The notes under the pieces are model-generated. The model searched no databases, had not been told where the DNA came from, and saw nothing but the letters and a program-made list of their open reading frames with translations. Below are positions 1-7,944 of a DNA stretch of 64,000 nucleotides, piece by piece. This DNA comes from Staphylococcus lloydii (GTDB lineage: Bacteria; Bacillota; Bacilli; Staphylococcales; Staphylococcaceae). The stretch's first letter is position 1; every line of letters begins with the position of its first letter. A program made the translations under genes and the position numbers. Location of the stretch: NCBI RefSeq assembly GCF_015775975.1, contig NZ_CP064056.1, positions 310,001 to 374,000 on the forward strand. Direction: 5' to 3'.

Positions 1-227
1 TAATCATACATTTTAATTGCGATAATTTTAACAATTTATTTTGTTCGTTTAGGGTGTGCATATAATTAACGAAATATTAATTATGTAAATGTTGCATTGA
101 AAATAATTTTAAGAACACTATTTCAATAGCATTTACATTACACTCACAGGATATTAGAGAAACTGTATTTGAAATATTGAAGGTGGTAAAGAAGCATTCA
201 AAAAGCAAATATAACTCTTAAATGATT
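1..227. other. intergenic region without a recognisable gene
   Basis: No convincing coding region is visible. The only structure is an imperfect inverted repeat at 83-138: ATGTAAATG at 83-91 and ATTGAAA at 96-102 pair with TTTCAAT at 121-127 and CATTTACAT at 130-138. There is no T-run after it, so it does not look like a plain terminator. Confidence 0.5.
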
Positions 228-257
228 TTGCATTCCTTTCCACTATGATGTTATAAT
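228..257 (+). promoter_or_regulatory. promoter of antitoxin RNA 1
   Basis: TTGCAT at 228-233 and TATAAT at 252-257 are separated by 18 bases. Transcription would start near 264, exactly where the repeat shared with the toxin mRNA begins. The second locus has the same layout at 40373-40402. Confidence 0.7.
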
Positions 258-263
258 ACTTTT

Positions 264-324
264 AACAAAAGCTTCGTGCATATATGCACCAAACCCCTCA
301 CTATTGCGAGTAGTGAGGGGTTTT
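264..324 (+). ncRNA. predicted antisense antitoxin RNA of Fst/par-type locus 1
   Basis: A short RNA of about 60 nt is expected from the promoter at 228-257 to the hairpin at 291-324. Its first bases (264-276, AACAAAAGCTTCG) recur on the same strand at 427-439, over the start region of the convergent toxin gene. The RNA is therefore complementary to the toxin mRNA there and at the shared terminator. This is the RNA I/RNA II arrangement known for the Fst (par) family. The ends are inferred from promoter and hairpin positions. Confidence 0.7.
291..324. terminator. shared bidirectional terminator of toxin and antitoxin 1
   Basis: The arms AAACCCCTCACTA (291-303) and TAGTGAGGGGTTT (311-323) form a 13-bp stem with a 7-base loop. 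The toxin mRNA comes from the right and the antitoxin RNA from the left, so both can end here and share a complementary loop. Confidence 0.85.
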
Positions 325-348
325 GTTGGTGTGGCTATTGTCGCCTAT

Positions 349-444
349 TTACTTATCGTTACGCTTACGTAGCCAATACGCAAACAAAGTAACGATGCAA
401 CCGCTGATGACTGTGGTCGTGATGTGAACAAAAGCTTCGCACAT
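349..444 (-). CDS. Fst-family type I toxin peptide, locus 1
   Basis: This is a 31-residue peptide read from ATG at 444. An AGGAGGTGTA ribosome site lies 7-8 bases upstream. The chain has a short polar N-terminus, a hydrophobic helix (residues 5-24, with the family-like core VISGCIVTLFAYW) and a basic tail ending RKRNDK. This is the plan of Fst/PepA1-type pore-forming toxins. The gene converges on an antisense RNA and shares its terminator. GTCGCCTAT at the 3' side (338-346) and ATAGGCGAC (485-493) at the 5' side could close the mRNA into a long-range structure. A close paralog lies at 40494-40589. Activity is inferred from family and layout. Confidence 0.85.
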   Translation of the reverse strand: MCEAFVHITTTVISGCIVTLFAYWLRKRNDK

Positions 445-576
445 TGATATACACCTCCTCTCTACGTCAATTGACGCCTGAGAGATAGGCGACACCTTTA
501 TTATACCATCTGCGAATGTACAAACTTATGTACTACCTATAAATTGGAATATATGAAAACAAAGTTAAAAATCACA

Positions 577-618
577 ATAAAAAGTGCGTCTAATGAATTG
601 TCATTAGGCGCACTTAAT
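577..618 (-). terminator. terminator of the small membrane protein gene
   Basis: A 14-15 bp stem (AAGTGCGTCTAATGA and TCATTAGGCGCACTT) with a four-base loop is followed on the minus strand by TTTTTATT. It lies about 40 bases past the stop of the gene at 656-874. Confidence 0.8.
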
Positions 619-655
619 TGATTTAAGGATAGAATATTCTATTATATCTATTCAA

Positions 656-874
656 TTATTTACTTTTTAACATATATGCTAAAACGCCGATTAAACTAAA
701 TGTAAATACGGCGAAGACGATGTTCATAATTACTAAAGTTTCGATAATTACTGAATCTTTGCCTAAGCGTTCAAATGCGTTTTGCTGCATTTCTTGTTGT
801 GTATTCCAATCTCCGTCGGCGCGTGAAGGTTTTTCTTCTATATCTTTTTCCATTCTGTCATCAATTTTACTCAT
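656..874 (-). CDS. small single-pass membrane protein of unknown function
   Basis: 72 residues from the ATG at 874, chosen because GGAGGG lies 7 bases upstream; another ATG is directly before it at 877, and the longer reading frame to 889 overlaps this ribosome site. Residues 1-42 are charged and probably cytosolic (many Asp, Glu, Lys, Gln). Residues 46-68 form one hydrophobic helix, and the protein ends in LKSK. It is monocistronic with its own terminator. I do not recognise a named family. The antisense frame at 720-950 has a less natural composition and no good ribosome site. Confidence 0.65.
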   Translation of the reverse strand: MSKIDDRMEKDIEEKPSRADGDWNTQQEMQQNAFERLGKDSVIIETLVIMNIVFAVFTFSLIGVLAYMLKSK

Positions 875-973
875 CATGAATCCCTCCATTTTGTTACTTG
901 TAATTATTTTCCCTATAAATGTAGCGCTAAATCATCACAGTAAAAATTAAGTTATTCACAATATTTTAATGGC

Positions 974-1765
974 TTATAAGTCTGACTCTAACTTTTTAAT
1001 TGTCACATCTAAATCAAAATAATCATTTAATAACTGGCGATAGTTGTTAGAAGTTACATTGTGTCGTTCTTTATGACCTTGTTTTGTTAAAGTTAGATGA
1101 TTGAATGACATGGTAGCTCTGCCAAACGATTGTGGCTGAGTCACGAGTAGGCGCTGTACGAAAATAGATTCTGGGTTCGATTGGTTATAATCGATATTGT
1201 CTTCAAATTCATCAATAGATCTCGGTACTAATTCTGCCTCATATAACGTTTGCCATTGGTCGTCTATTAATTTTTGGAGGTGAACATTGTTTTTTTCCAT
1301 TAATATAGCACGAAATTGACCACTAATATCTATAACTGGTTCTGTGTTTTCTATAGTCGTTATGCGTAATGCTTTTAATGGTAAGTCTCCGAAACCAACA
1401 TCAGCAATATATTGTTCGTCGTCAATTGTTACAAGTGTAGACATGTGAGAACCAGGACGGCTGCGTCCACCATCGGGTGTATGAATCGTTGCTGACACAC
1501 TTTCTGCAGTATAACCTTGTTGGATTAAATAATATTTAAATAATGTGTTTAGTTCATAACAAAAGCCGCCACGATTTTGATTAACCACTTTGTCGAAAAG
1601 GTGATTAATGTCGACCGAAATAGGTACGCCGTTTTGTACATCTATATTTTCAAAAGGCACAGTGAGCATAAAGTGTTGTAAATAATAATGAAGTGCATCT
1701 AATGTAGGTGTGTCATACATGTTGTTGTCAATTTTCAAATGTTTTTCGAATACTTTGATATTCAT
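974..1765 (-). CDS. nat: arylamine N-acetyltransferase (NAT family)
   Basis: 263 residues, a normal length for bacterial NATs, which transfer acetyl from acetyl-CoA to arylamines and hydrazines in the cytosol. The family hallmark RGGFCYELN is present with the catalytic cysteine at residue 69. The other triad members are expected at the His of RPGSHMSTL (about 107) and the Asp of YIADVGFGD (about 122), and both segments are intact. GGAGGTTAT precedes the ATG at 1765. The gene stands alone, with divergent transcription from the DUF4064 gene. The physiological substrate cannot be told from sequence. Confidence 0.93.
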   Translation of the reverse strand: MNIKVFEKHLKIDNNMYDTPTLDALHYYLQHFMLTVPFENIDVQNGVPISVDINHLFDKVVNQNRGGFCYELNTLFKYYLIQQGYTAESVSATIHTPDGGRSRPGSHMSTLVTIDDEQYIADVGFGDLPLKALRITTIENTEPVIDISGQFRAILMEKNNVHLQKLIDDQWQTLYEAELVPRSIDEFEDNIDYNQSNPESIFVQRLLVTQPQSFGRATMSFNHLTLTKQGHKERHNVTSNNYRQLLNDYFDLDVTIKKLESDL

Positions 1766-2057
1766 AGATAATAACCTCCTGATTTAATGGTTATTGTAAT
1801 ATCTTCAGATTATAACGTTCGTTTTCGGATTACAACTAGAACGATTTAAAATTATAGGTTTGAAAACATTTAAATAGGATAAAAGAATAAAAATTATTAT
1901 TTTATTAATCTACATAATAGTTTTTTGACACTCAAAACAATAAAATTATAAAAATTGTAGTTGAGTCGTAAATTTAGATAACACATAAAATGGAAGTAAC
2001 GTGGTTAGTTCCATTTGCATTATTGTAATAAAAATAAACAATGAAAGGGTTTTGACT

Positions 2058-4091
2058 ATGATTAAAAGAACTGGTGAAAAAGTATTAACCTGGATAGGTA
2101 TTGTAGTACAATTTCTACTCGTTATTGGACTAGCAATTACATCTTTATTCATGGGTAACTCAAGCTTTAAAAGTGAAGTAACGACAAGTATTCAAGAAAA
2201 CAATCCTTCTGCAACATCGTCCGACGTGACGAATATGACAGGTATGTTGAAAAGTTTTGTATCAACGGGCATTGTCATTAGCATTATTGTATTAATTTTA
2301 GCGATTATCGCTGCATTACTAATTAAAAAGAAAGCTAAATTAGCAGGCGTAATCTTATTAATTTTAGGTATTGTATCACTATTATTTAACTGGATTAGTG
2401 CAATTTTATGGATTATCGCTGGTATTATGTTATTAGTAAGAAAACCTAAACCTACTGATGATTCACATGGTCCAGATGGTCGAGAAGACGATATTCATAA
2501 CGCAAACGAATCTGACGAAAAAGGTCATGATGGTGATAAAGGTTCTAATAAAAAAGCAACAGGCGCAGCGGTTGGTGGAGCTGCAGCAGGTGCAGCAGCG
2601 ACTGGTGCCGTTGCAGCCTCTCCAAAAGAAGATAAAGATGATGTACAAGAAAGAAATGACGAACATAATCAGAGCGATAAATCACAAACAGATCATAACA
2701 ATCGCCAACAAAGTGGTTATGTTACGAATAACAAAGGTAATGACAAAGATAGTGTTGGACAAAGACGTGAAGACGAACGTCATGGAGAACAACGTAACAA
2801 TAATGTAACTGACAACAGAGGTAACGACAAAGATGTTTATTCAAATGACCGTCGTGAAGAAGGTAACAGTCAAGATGTAAACAACAATGATAGAACTACA
2901 ACTGACGGTAGAAATGATGAAACATACAATGCAAGTACAAGCATTGATGATCGTCAGCAAGAGCCAAATGAACAAGCACGTGACACAGAATTTAATGACA
3001 ATGATACGAACTCAAGCGCAAATAATTATAGCGCAGACGAAAGCCAAGATATTAAAAATATCGACGTAATAGATAACAAAGATAGCGATAACGATTCAGC
3101 TTATGCTTATCGTCATGTAGGTGAAAATCAACACGAATCATCTTACAGCACGAGTAATGATAATCTACAAAATAATAATACGAGTAATGACAGCGTTGAT
3201 GATCGCCAACAAACAACAAGTGATAATTATAAAGGACATGATACAAATGTGAGTTCTAATAATTATCGTGGTGGCGAACGTACGCAAAACGTTACAAATG
3301 CTGGTGTAACTGATAACAAAGGCAATGACAAAGATTTTAGTTCAGCACAACAAAATGATAATACTTCATCAACTGTTCAAAGTAATGATGATACTAATGG
3401 AAATTATCATTCAGGCGAAACAGATAGCCAAGGTGTGCATGAAGATATTAATGATAGCTTCCATCAATCTGGTGAACGTCCTGAACGTACTTCAAGTCAA
3501 GGCGACAAAGTGGATGCAAGCACACAACATGATACAGAAAGTCAGCAATCTTCATCTAGTTTCGTAACAAATAGTAAAGACAGTGATAACGATTTTGGTA
3601 ACACTAGCAATAACGAAGGAAGAAACAATGCTAATCAACAGTTTAGCAACCAAGGTGACCAAGACGTACATGAAGATATGACGAATAGCTTTGAACAAGC
3701 TGGTGGAAGTGAGCAATCATCAACAAGTCAATATCAATATGACGACAGCCACAGTCAAGAAGATAAAGTGGATGCAAGTACGCAACATGATACAGAAAGC
3801 CAACAATCTGGACCAAGCAACGTAACAGAGAATAAAGGCAATGACAAAGATATTAGTAATCGTGATAGCCGTGAAACACGAGACAATTCCAATTTACGTA
3901 GCAATGTAGAGAATACGACAGACGTAAATTCAAAAGAACGTCGCGTAGACGATCAACAAAAATCAGCTTTCGATGATGAAGGCTCGACTAATCAAGAAGA
4001 AAACTATAATAATAACTTATTCAAAAATCGTGTGAATAAAAACAAAGACGATGTTGAAAAAGATACAGATTCTGAAGATTATAGATTTTAA
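2058..4091 (+). CDS. DUF4064-type membrane protein with a long disordered, repeat-containing tail
   Basis: 677 residues from ATG 2058, preceded by GAAAGGG; an earlier in-frame ATG at 2001 lacks a ribosome site. The first about 130 residues hold about four hydrophobic helices ending in LLVRKPKP, which resembles staphylococcal DUF4064 proteins. An Ala/Gly-rich patch follows (about 169-188). The remaining about 480 residues are almost free of hydrophobics and rich in Asp, Asn, Ser, Gln and Glu. The motif V-T-x-N-K-G-N-D-K-D recurs six times (codons starting 2721, 2805, 3066, 3306, 3564, 3822). The positive-inside rule suggests the tail is cytosolic, unless the Ala-rich patch also spans the membrane. 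Function unknown. Confidence 0.8.
   Translation: MIKRTGEKVLTWIGIVVQFLLVIGLAITSLFMGNSSFKSEVTTSIQENNPSATSSDVTNMTGMLKSFVSTGIVISIIVLILAIIAALLIKKKAKLAGVILLILGIVSLLFNWISAILWIIAGIMLLVRKPKPTDDSHGPDGREDDIHNANESDEKGHDGDKGSNKKATGAAVGGAAAGAAATGAVAASPKEDKDDVQERNDEHNQSDKSQTDHNNRQQSGYVTNNKGNDKDSVGQRREDERHGEQRNNNVTDNRGNDKDVYSNDRREEGNSQDVNNNDRTTTDGRNDETYNASTSIDDRQQEPNEQARDTEFNDNDTNSSANNYSADESQDIKNIDVIDNKDSDNDSAYAYRHVGENQHESSYSTSNDNLQNNNTSNDSVDDRQQTTSDNYKGHDTNVSSNNYRGGERTQNVTNAGVTDNKGNDKDFSSAQQNDNTSSTVQSNDDTNGNYHSGETDSQGVHEDINDSFHQSGERPERTSSQGDKVDASTQHDTESQQSSSSFVTNSKDSDNDFGNTSNNEGRNNANQQFSNQGDQDVHEDMTNSFEQAGGSEQSSTSQYQYDDSHSQEDKVDASTQHDTESQQSGPSNVTENKGNDKDISNRDSRETRDNSNLRSNVENTTDVNSKERRVDDQQKSAFDDEGSTNQEENYNNNLFKNRVNKNKDDVEKDTDSEDYRF
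2721..3855 (+). repeat. in-gene tandem repeats with a period of about 258 bases
   Basis: The V-T-x-N-K-G-N-D-K-D motif starts at 2721, 2805, 3066, 3306, 3564 and 3822. The last three are exactly 258 bases (86 codons) apart. A second block, DKVDASTQHDTESQQS, starts at 3504 and 3762, also 258 bases apart, and VHED(I/M)xxSF occurs in both units. The spacing keeps frame and points to recent tandem duplication. Confidence 0.85.
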
Positions 4092-4104
4092 TAATAAGTA
4101 AAAG

Positions 4105-4138
4105 AAAGAGGAGTACATCTAGATGTACTCCTCTTTTA
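4105..4138. terminator. bidirectional terminator
   Basis: AAGAGGAGTACATCT and AGATGTACTCCTCTT form a long perfect palindrome between convergent genes. It follows the DUF4064-type gene and touches the end of the DUF454 gene. Confidence 0.85.
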
Positions 4139-4507
4139 TTCGTAATTTGCCGGCAATGTCTTTACTATTAAAAATAAGACAAGAGTTTGTATGACCAGCA
4201 TGATGCCAAGTCCTATTCTTATTAAAATAATGTCTACCATAATAATTGAAAAACCGACTACGATATATAAACTGATTAACATTTTAAATTTTTGTTTGAG
4301 TGTATAACCCCGATATTTTTTGAAATTATGCACGTATTCTTGATAAATTTTGGTGGCAACGAGCCAGTCATGAAATTTTGGTGAGCTTCTAGCAAAGCAT
4401 AATACGGCAAGTAAGATAAATGGGGTAGTTGGTAATAAAGGTAAAATGGCACCTAAAAAACCTAAAATAGTAAAAAAGAAACCTAAACAAATTAATAATA
4501 TTCTCAT
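4136..4507 (-). CDS. DUF454 (YbaN-like) inner-membrane protein
   Basis: 123 residues. I start at ATG 4507, the residue before RILLICLG, because AAGGATAG lies just ahead of it; an upstream ATG at 4540 has no ribosome site. The family signature is clear near the N-terminus: two hydrophobic helices around the conserved LPLLPTTPFILLA turn, then CFARSSPKF. A basic middle segment (KKYRGYTLKQKFK) and two more helices follow. Length and order match YbaN/DUF454 proteins, whose function is not established. It is monocistronic. Confidence 0.8.
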   Translation of the reverse strand: MRILLICLGFFFTILGFLGAILPLLPTTPFILLAVLCFARSSPKFHDWLVATKIYQEYVHNFKKYRGYTLKQKFKMLISLYIVVGFSIIMVDIILIRIGLGIMLVIQTLVLFLIVKTLPANYE

Positions 4508-4657
4508 GATTCTATCCTTATTTAAGTAAGATTTTGACATATTTTATGTGATATCACATGGCTTGTCAATATTGAAACACATGCAAAGCATGATAAGTTT
4601 GCAAGACAATCATTTGCGTCAGCGCCGCTATTCATTTCGTCAAGCTGACTTTTCATC

Positions 4658-5590
4658 TTATAAGTCATGCAAGTTTTCTTCGATTTCTGCTCTTCTATCT
4701 TCAAGAAATTCTGGTAAATTTAAATGTTTACCCAAATCTTCTATAGTAGTATCTACTGTGAAACCAGGCTTTGCAGTCGCGAATTCATACATGATTGAAT
4801 TTTGACGATAATATAATGATTTAAAGAAAAATCTATTGATAATACCTGAATTATTGCGTGGTAGCGTATTAATTTTGTCATAAACTGCTGTGAGATCAGC
4901 GTCGTTAGGCGTATTTACAGCGATATGGTGTACGTATCCTCGTCCCGGTTTAACTCTCTCTCCTTGTTGTTCAATAATAACAAAGTCCGTATATAAGCCA
5001 TCTTCGTCTAAAGTTACAACAGTTTCTGCTGTACTTAAATTATTTCTAACTTTATAACCTAAGTCATCAGTTAAAAAGTTGAGCGTAGGTGTTTTATCAC
5101 GTAATCTAAGTTCGACAGGGCCTAAACCAAGAATCTGATAGTCGACTGGCACGTCGGTATAGCTATTGTTGCGCCATTTGTTAGGAACTTTATAATCGTC
5201 ATTGACGACTAACATAATTTCTAAATCGTCGATGTCTTTAAATAATAATGCAGGTCGACCTACATAAGTCATTGTTGTCGTTGTAATGTTAGCGTGTTCT
5301 AAACGCTTTTTGAAAAATTGTAATGCCTCTAAACTTGGTACGAGCAATGATAGGCGATAAATAGAATTTGTACCAGGTCGATTTTGGCCGATATTAGGAA
5401 TTTCAAAGAAACTTAATAACGTGCCTTCCGTACCTATTTCATCTCCAAAGAATAAATGATACATCGAAGGGTCGTCTTGATTGACTGATTTTTCTACTAA
5501 ACGTAAACCTAATACATTTACATAAAAATCTCTATTTGCTTGTGCATCTTTTGTATACATAGAAATATGATGGTGGCCAATAATGTTCAT
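4658..5590 (-). CDS. ring-cleaving dioxygenase of the glyoxalase/VOC fold (MhqO-like)
   Basis: 310 residues from ATG 5590, with AAGGAGGA seven bases upstream; the frame extends further but without a ribosome site. It has two tandem VOC modules. The first begins GHHHISMYTKDAQANRDFYVNVLGLRLV, and the second includes GYVHHIAVNTPND. The metal ligands are expected to be His near residue 6, His in VHHIAV and a C-terminal Glu (YEFATAKPGF). Firmicute relatives such as MhqO/MhqE are induced by quinones and cleave hydroquinones extradiol. No MarR-type MhqR gene is adjacent, so the quinone role is inferred from family only. Confidence 0.85.
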   Translation of the reverse strand: MNIIGHHHISMYTKDAQANRDFYVNVLGLRLVEKSVNQDDPSMYHLFFGDEIGTEGTLLSFFEIPNIGQNRPGTNSIYRLSLLVPSLEALQFFKKRLEHANITTTTMTYVGRPALLFKDIDDLEIMLVVNDDYKVPNKWRNNSYTDVPVDYQILGLGPVELRLRDKTPTLNFLTDDLGYKVRNNLSTAETVVTLDEDGLYTDFVIIEQQGERVKPGRGYVHHIAVNTPNDADLTAVYDKINTLPRNNSGIINRFFFKSLYYRQNSIMYEFATAKPGFTVDTTIEDLGKHLNLPEFLEDRRAEIEENLHDL

Positions 5591-5709
5591 AAATATCCTC
5601 CTTTTAATGAAACAATATACTAAAAACAACAGTAATGATAGTTTTTAAGTTTATAGTACGATAGAATAATGACATTAATTAGAAAAGTAACTATAAAGGT
5701 GGGGAAATA

Positions 5710-6183
5710 ATGGAAGTTATCTATTTGGCAGGCGGATGTTTGTGGGGTGTCCAAGCATTTGTTAAAACATTGCCAGGCGTTGTCGACACTGAAGCGGGTA
5801 GAGCAAATGGACAAACGCAATCATTAACGAGTGATTATGATGGTTATGTAGAATGTGTAAAAACGACGTTTGATCCTCATGTTGTATCGGCAACTGAGTT
5901 AATAGCATACTTATTTGAAATTATTGATCCATATAGTATCAACCAACAAGGGGAAGACGTTGGCCCAAAATATCGCACAGGTGTATATAGTGATGATGAA
6001 CAACATTTACAAATTGCTAAGGCATTTATTGCACAGCGTGAAGATAGGGACCGAATTGCAGTAGAAGTTTTACCGCTGGCGAATTATATTCCGAGCGTAG
6101 AGGAACATCAAGATAGGCTAGATAAATATCCCAATGATTATTGTCATATTCCTGCCACATTAATGGAAAAATATAAACAATAA
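5710..6183 (+). CDS. msrA: peptide methionine (S)-sulfoxide reductase MsrA
   Basis: 157 residues; AAGGTGGGG precedes ATG 5710. MsrA reduces S-methionine sulfoxide in proteins using thioredoxin. The active-site cysteine is residue 10 in AGGCLWGVQAF. The usual motif is GCFWG, so Phe is replaced by Leu. Further family landmarks are the Glu/Tyr segment (VDTEAGRANG), the FEIIDPYSINQQGEDVGPKYRTGVY block and a C-terminal HQDRLDKYPNDYCHI with a possible resolving cysteine. No msrB follows. Staphylococci often carry several MsrA copies, and this one looks like a divergent, stand-alone member. Confidence 0.88.
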   Translation: MEVIYLAGGCLWGVQAFVKTLPGVVDTEAGRANGQTQSLTSDYDGYVECVKTTFDPHVVSATELIAYLFEIIDPYSINQQGEDVGPKYRTGVYSDDEQHLQIAKAFIAQREDRDRIAVEVLPLANYIPSVEEHQDRLDKYPNDYCHIPATLMEKYKQ

Positions 6184-6259
6184 CGTTGTAAAAATACATC
6201 TCATGTTAGATACTAATGATAGCAAATATAATTTGTTGTAAAAATGAGGTGTTGTGTGC

Positions 6260-6346
6260 ATGATATTTATTATGATGTCTCCGCTATTAATAGTATTATT
6301 TATAGTTATGGCTATATTGGAAGAAAAGAAACGTAAGAAAAAATAA
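6260..6346 (+). CDS. candidate 28-residue membrane peptide
   Basis: A short frame starts at ATG 6260, eight bases after GAGGTG. It encodes one hydrophobic helix (residues 2-20, starting IFIMMSPLL), then EE and a strongly basic tail (KKRKKK). This is the shape of small staphylococcal membrane peptides. It is followed closely by a terminator hairpin at 6370-6421. No homology can be shown by eye, so this is a candidate only. Confidence 0.45.
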   Translation: MIFIMMSPLLIVLFIVMAILEEKKRKKK

Positions 6347-6369
6347 GCTACTTACGACAGATATATGAA

Positions 6370-6421
6370 TAAAAAGTGTGGAATAGCTATCTTAATTGTA
6401 GATGGCTATTCCACATTTTTT
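6370..6421. terminator. bidirectional terminator
   Basis: GTGTGGAATAGC(C/T)ATC-type arms (GTGTGGAATAGCTATC and GATGGCTATTCCAC) form a long stem with T-runs on both sides. It separates the small peptide frame from the convergent histidine phosphatase gene. Confidence 0.8.
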
Positions 6422-6423
6422 AT

Positions 6424-6996
6424 TTAATCGGTTAAATGAGCGATTTGATTTGTGTCTTTAATATGCCACTTAGCTTCATGAAAATAAATATTACTCAAAC
6501 CACCATTTGCTAGCCTAGCGTCACGCTTGTGCTTATTGTCAGTATCATATATATCTAAAATTTGATGAATAGCAGCGCCATGCGTTACGATTAAAACTTT
6601 TTGATTTGGATAATCGTTACTAATTGTTTTTAAACCATCTGTAAGACGCTGGTTTAGTGCGTCAGCAGATTCCGTATTATTGCTATATTTATTAGGGAAC
6701 TTTTCACGACGTTCTTGCTCTGTTAATCCTTCTGCACCTCCAAAACCACGTTCTATAAATTCTGGCATAACACGTAAAGGTATATTTAAATATGTATTAA
6801 TAATTTCTGCTGTATCTTTGGCACGAGATAAAGGACTTGAAATGATAACGTCCCACGATTGTTGTTGTAATATATTGCCGCATGCTTGGGCTTGTAATTT
6901 ACCTGTTTCATTTAATGGGACATCAGTACGCCCTTGTAATTTACCCGCCTTATTCCAATCTGTCTCTCCATGTCTGACTAAACATACTTCAGTCAT
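6424..6996 (-). CDS. histidine phosphatase family protein (phosphoglycerate mutase-like)
   Basis: 190 residues. The catalytic motif CLVRHGETDWN is at residues 5-15, with the phospho-accepting histidine at residue 9. A second set of active-site residues appears in VIISSPLSRAKDTAEI, the Glu of MPEFIERGFGGAEG, and VLIVTHGAAIHQIL. The length fits broad-specificity phosphatases such as PhoE or CobC-like enzymes rather than the larger glycolytic mutase. It is monocistronic. The substrate cannot be assigned. Confidence 0.9.
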   Translation of the reverse strand: MTEVCLVRHGETDWNKAGKLQGRTDVPLNETGKLQAQACGNILQQQSWDVIISSPLSRAKDTAEIINTYLNIPLRVMPEFIERGFGGAEGLTEQERREKFPNKYSNNTESADALNQRLTDGLKTISNDYPNQKVLIVTHGAAIHQILDIYDTDNKHKRDARLANGGLSNIYFHEAKWHIKDTNQIAHLTD

Positions 6997-7189
6997 CGTA
7001 ACAGCTCCTTATTTTTAGTTTACGTGTGCATTTGTTAAGTTAATTATTTTCTATTGTAATAAAATTTCATTTGAATAGTAAAGCATTGTAGGCGAAGTTT
7101 TAACTAAGAGATTGCAATTACTTAATTTAATCATGTACACTGTAGATATTTTAAATTAATGATTTTGTATATGAGGGAGTGTGGTTAGT

Positions 7190-7939
7190 GTGAAATGGAA
7201 TTCTGAATTATACGATGATAAACATAGTTTTGTAGCAAAATATGGGGAAGGTATTGCTTCATTTTTAAATGTACAAAATGGAGATAATATACTCGATTTA
7301 GGCTGTGGCACGGGAGATTTAACTGCTAAGATTGCACAGAAAGGTGCTACGGTAACTGGTCTCGATGCTTCTCCTGAAATGATAACTCAAGCACAGAAAA
7401 AGTTTCCTGATATACACTTTGAAGTTGCAGATGCATCAAGGTTATCTGACGTACAACAATATGATGCGATATTTTCAAATGCTGTACTTCATTGGACGTT
7501 TGAACATTTAAAGATATTTGAAAATTGTTATAACGCATTAACAGATAATGGAAGGTTTATAGCTGAATTTGGCGCTTATCATAATATTAAAAGGGTATCA
7601 GACGCGATTGAAGATGCGATTCATAATTTAGGTTATACATATCGACCAGATTATTTCCCGTGGAATTTTAGACAAGATGAAGATATTAAAAATGATTTAC
7701 TTAAAGTAGGATTTGAAGACGTTACTGTAGAAAGCTTTGATCGCCCGACACCGTTGGAAGGTGAAGATGGACTCGTCAATTGGTTAGTGATGTTTAGTGA
7801 TAATTTACTTAAAGATTTTACAGATAAAGAGAAACAAAATGTCTATCAAGAATGTTCGAGGTTATTACGAGATGATTTATATGAAGCGGGACAATGGACC
7901 GTTGATTATAGAAGAGTTCGTATCTTTGCATATAAATAA
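7190..7939 (+). CDS. class I SAM-dependent methyltransferase
   Basis: About 250 residues beginning KWNSELYDDKHSFV. The SAM-binding motif ILDLGCGTGDLTAKIA, the acidic loop VTGLDASPEM and the post-motif DAIFSNAVLHW are all present, as in the Tam/UbiE-like group. Two GTG codons could start it: 7181 is only 2-3 bases after GAGGGAG, so I prefer GTG 7190. The substrate is unknown. The gene is alone and ends at a strong terminator. Confidence 0.88.
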   Translation: MKWNSELYDDKHSFVAKYGEGIASFLNVQNGDNILDLGCGTGDLTAKIAQKGATVTGLDASPEMITQAQKKFPDIHFEVADASRLSDVQQYDAIFSNAVLHWTFEHLKIFENCYNALTDNGRFIAEFGAYHNIKRVSDAIEDAIHNLGYTYRPDYFPWNFRQDEDIKNDLLKVGFEDVTVESFDRPTPLEGEDGLVNWLVMFSDNLLKDFTDKEKQNVYQECSRLLRDDLYEAGQWTVDYRRVRIFAYK

Positions 7940-7944
7940 ATTAT

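Larger units (their letters stand above)
264..439 (+). repeat. direct repeat pair AACAAAAGCTTCG, toxin-antitoxin interaction element 1
   Basis: The 13-mer occurs at 264-276 (start of the antitoxin RNA) and 427-439 (opposite the toxin start region). A looser second repeat follows each copy (ATATGCACC at 282-290, ATATACACC at 447-455). These match the DRa/DRb elements of Fst-type loci, where the RNAs base-pair. Confidence 0.7.

Noticed and set aside
905..930. Possible SigB promoter before the small membrane protein (GGGAAA with GATTTA)
   Set aside because: The -35 part is too far from consensus to support.
720..950. Plus-strand frame opposite the small membrane protein
   Set aside because: Cys/Ser/Ile-rich composition typical of antisense reading and no ribosome site; the minus-strand frame has both a good site and a terminator.
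2001..2057. Upstream ATG for the DUF4064-type protein
   Set aside because: No ribosome site; ATG 2058 has GAAAGGG and begins the membrane domain directly.
2458..3567. Several frames of 60-116 codons inside the repeat region
   Set aside because: Out-of-frame shadows of a low-complexity gene.
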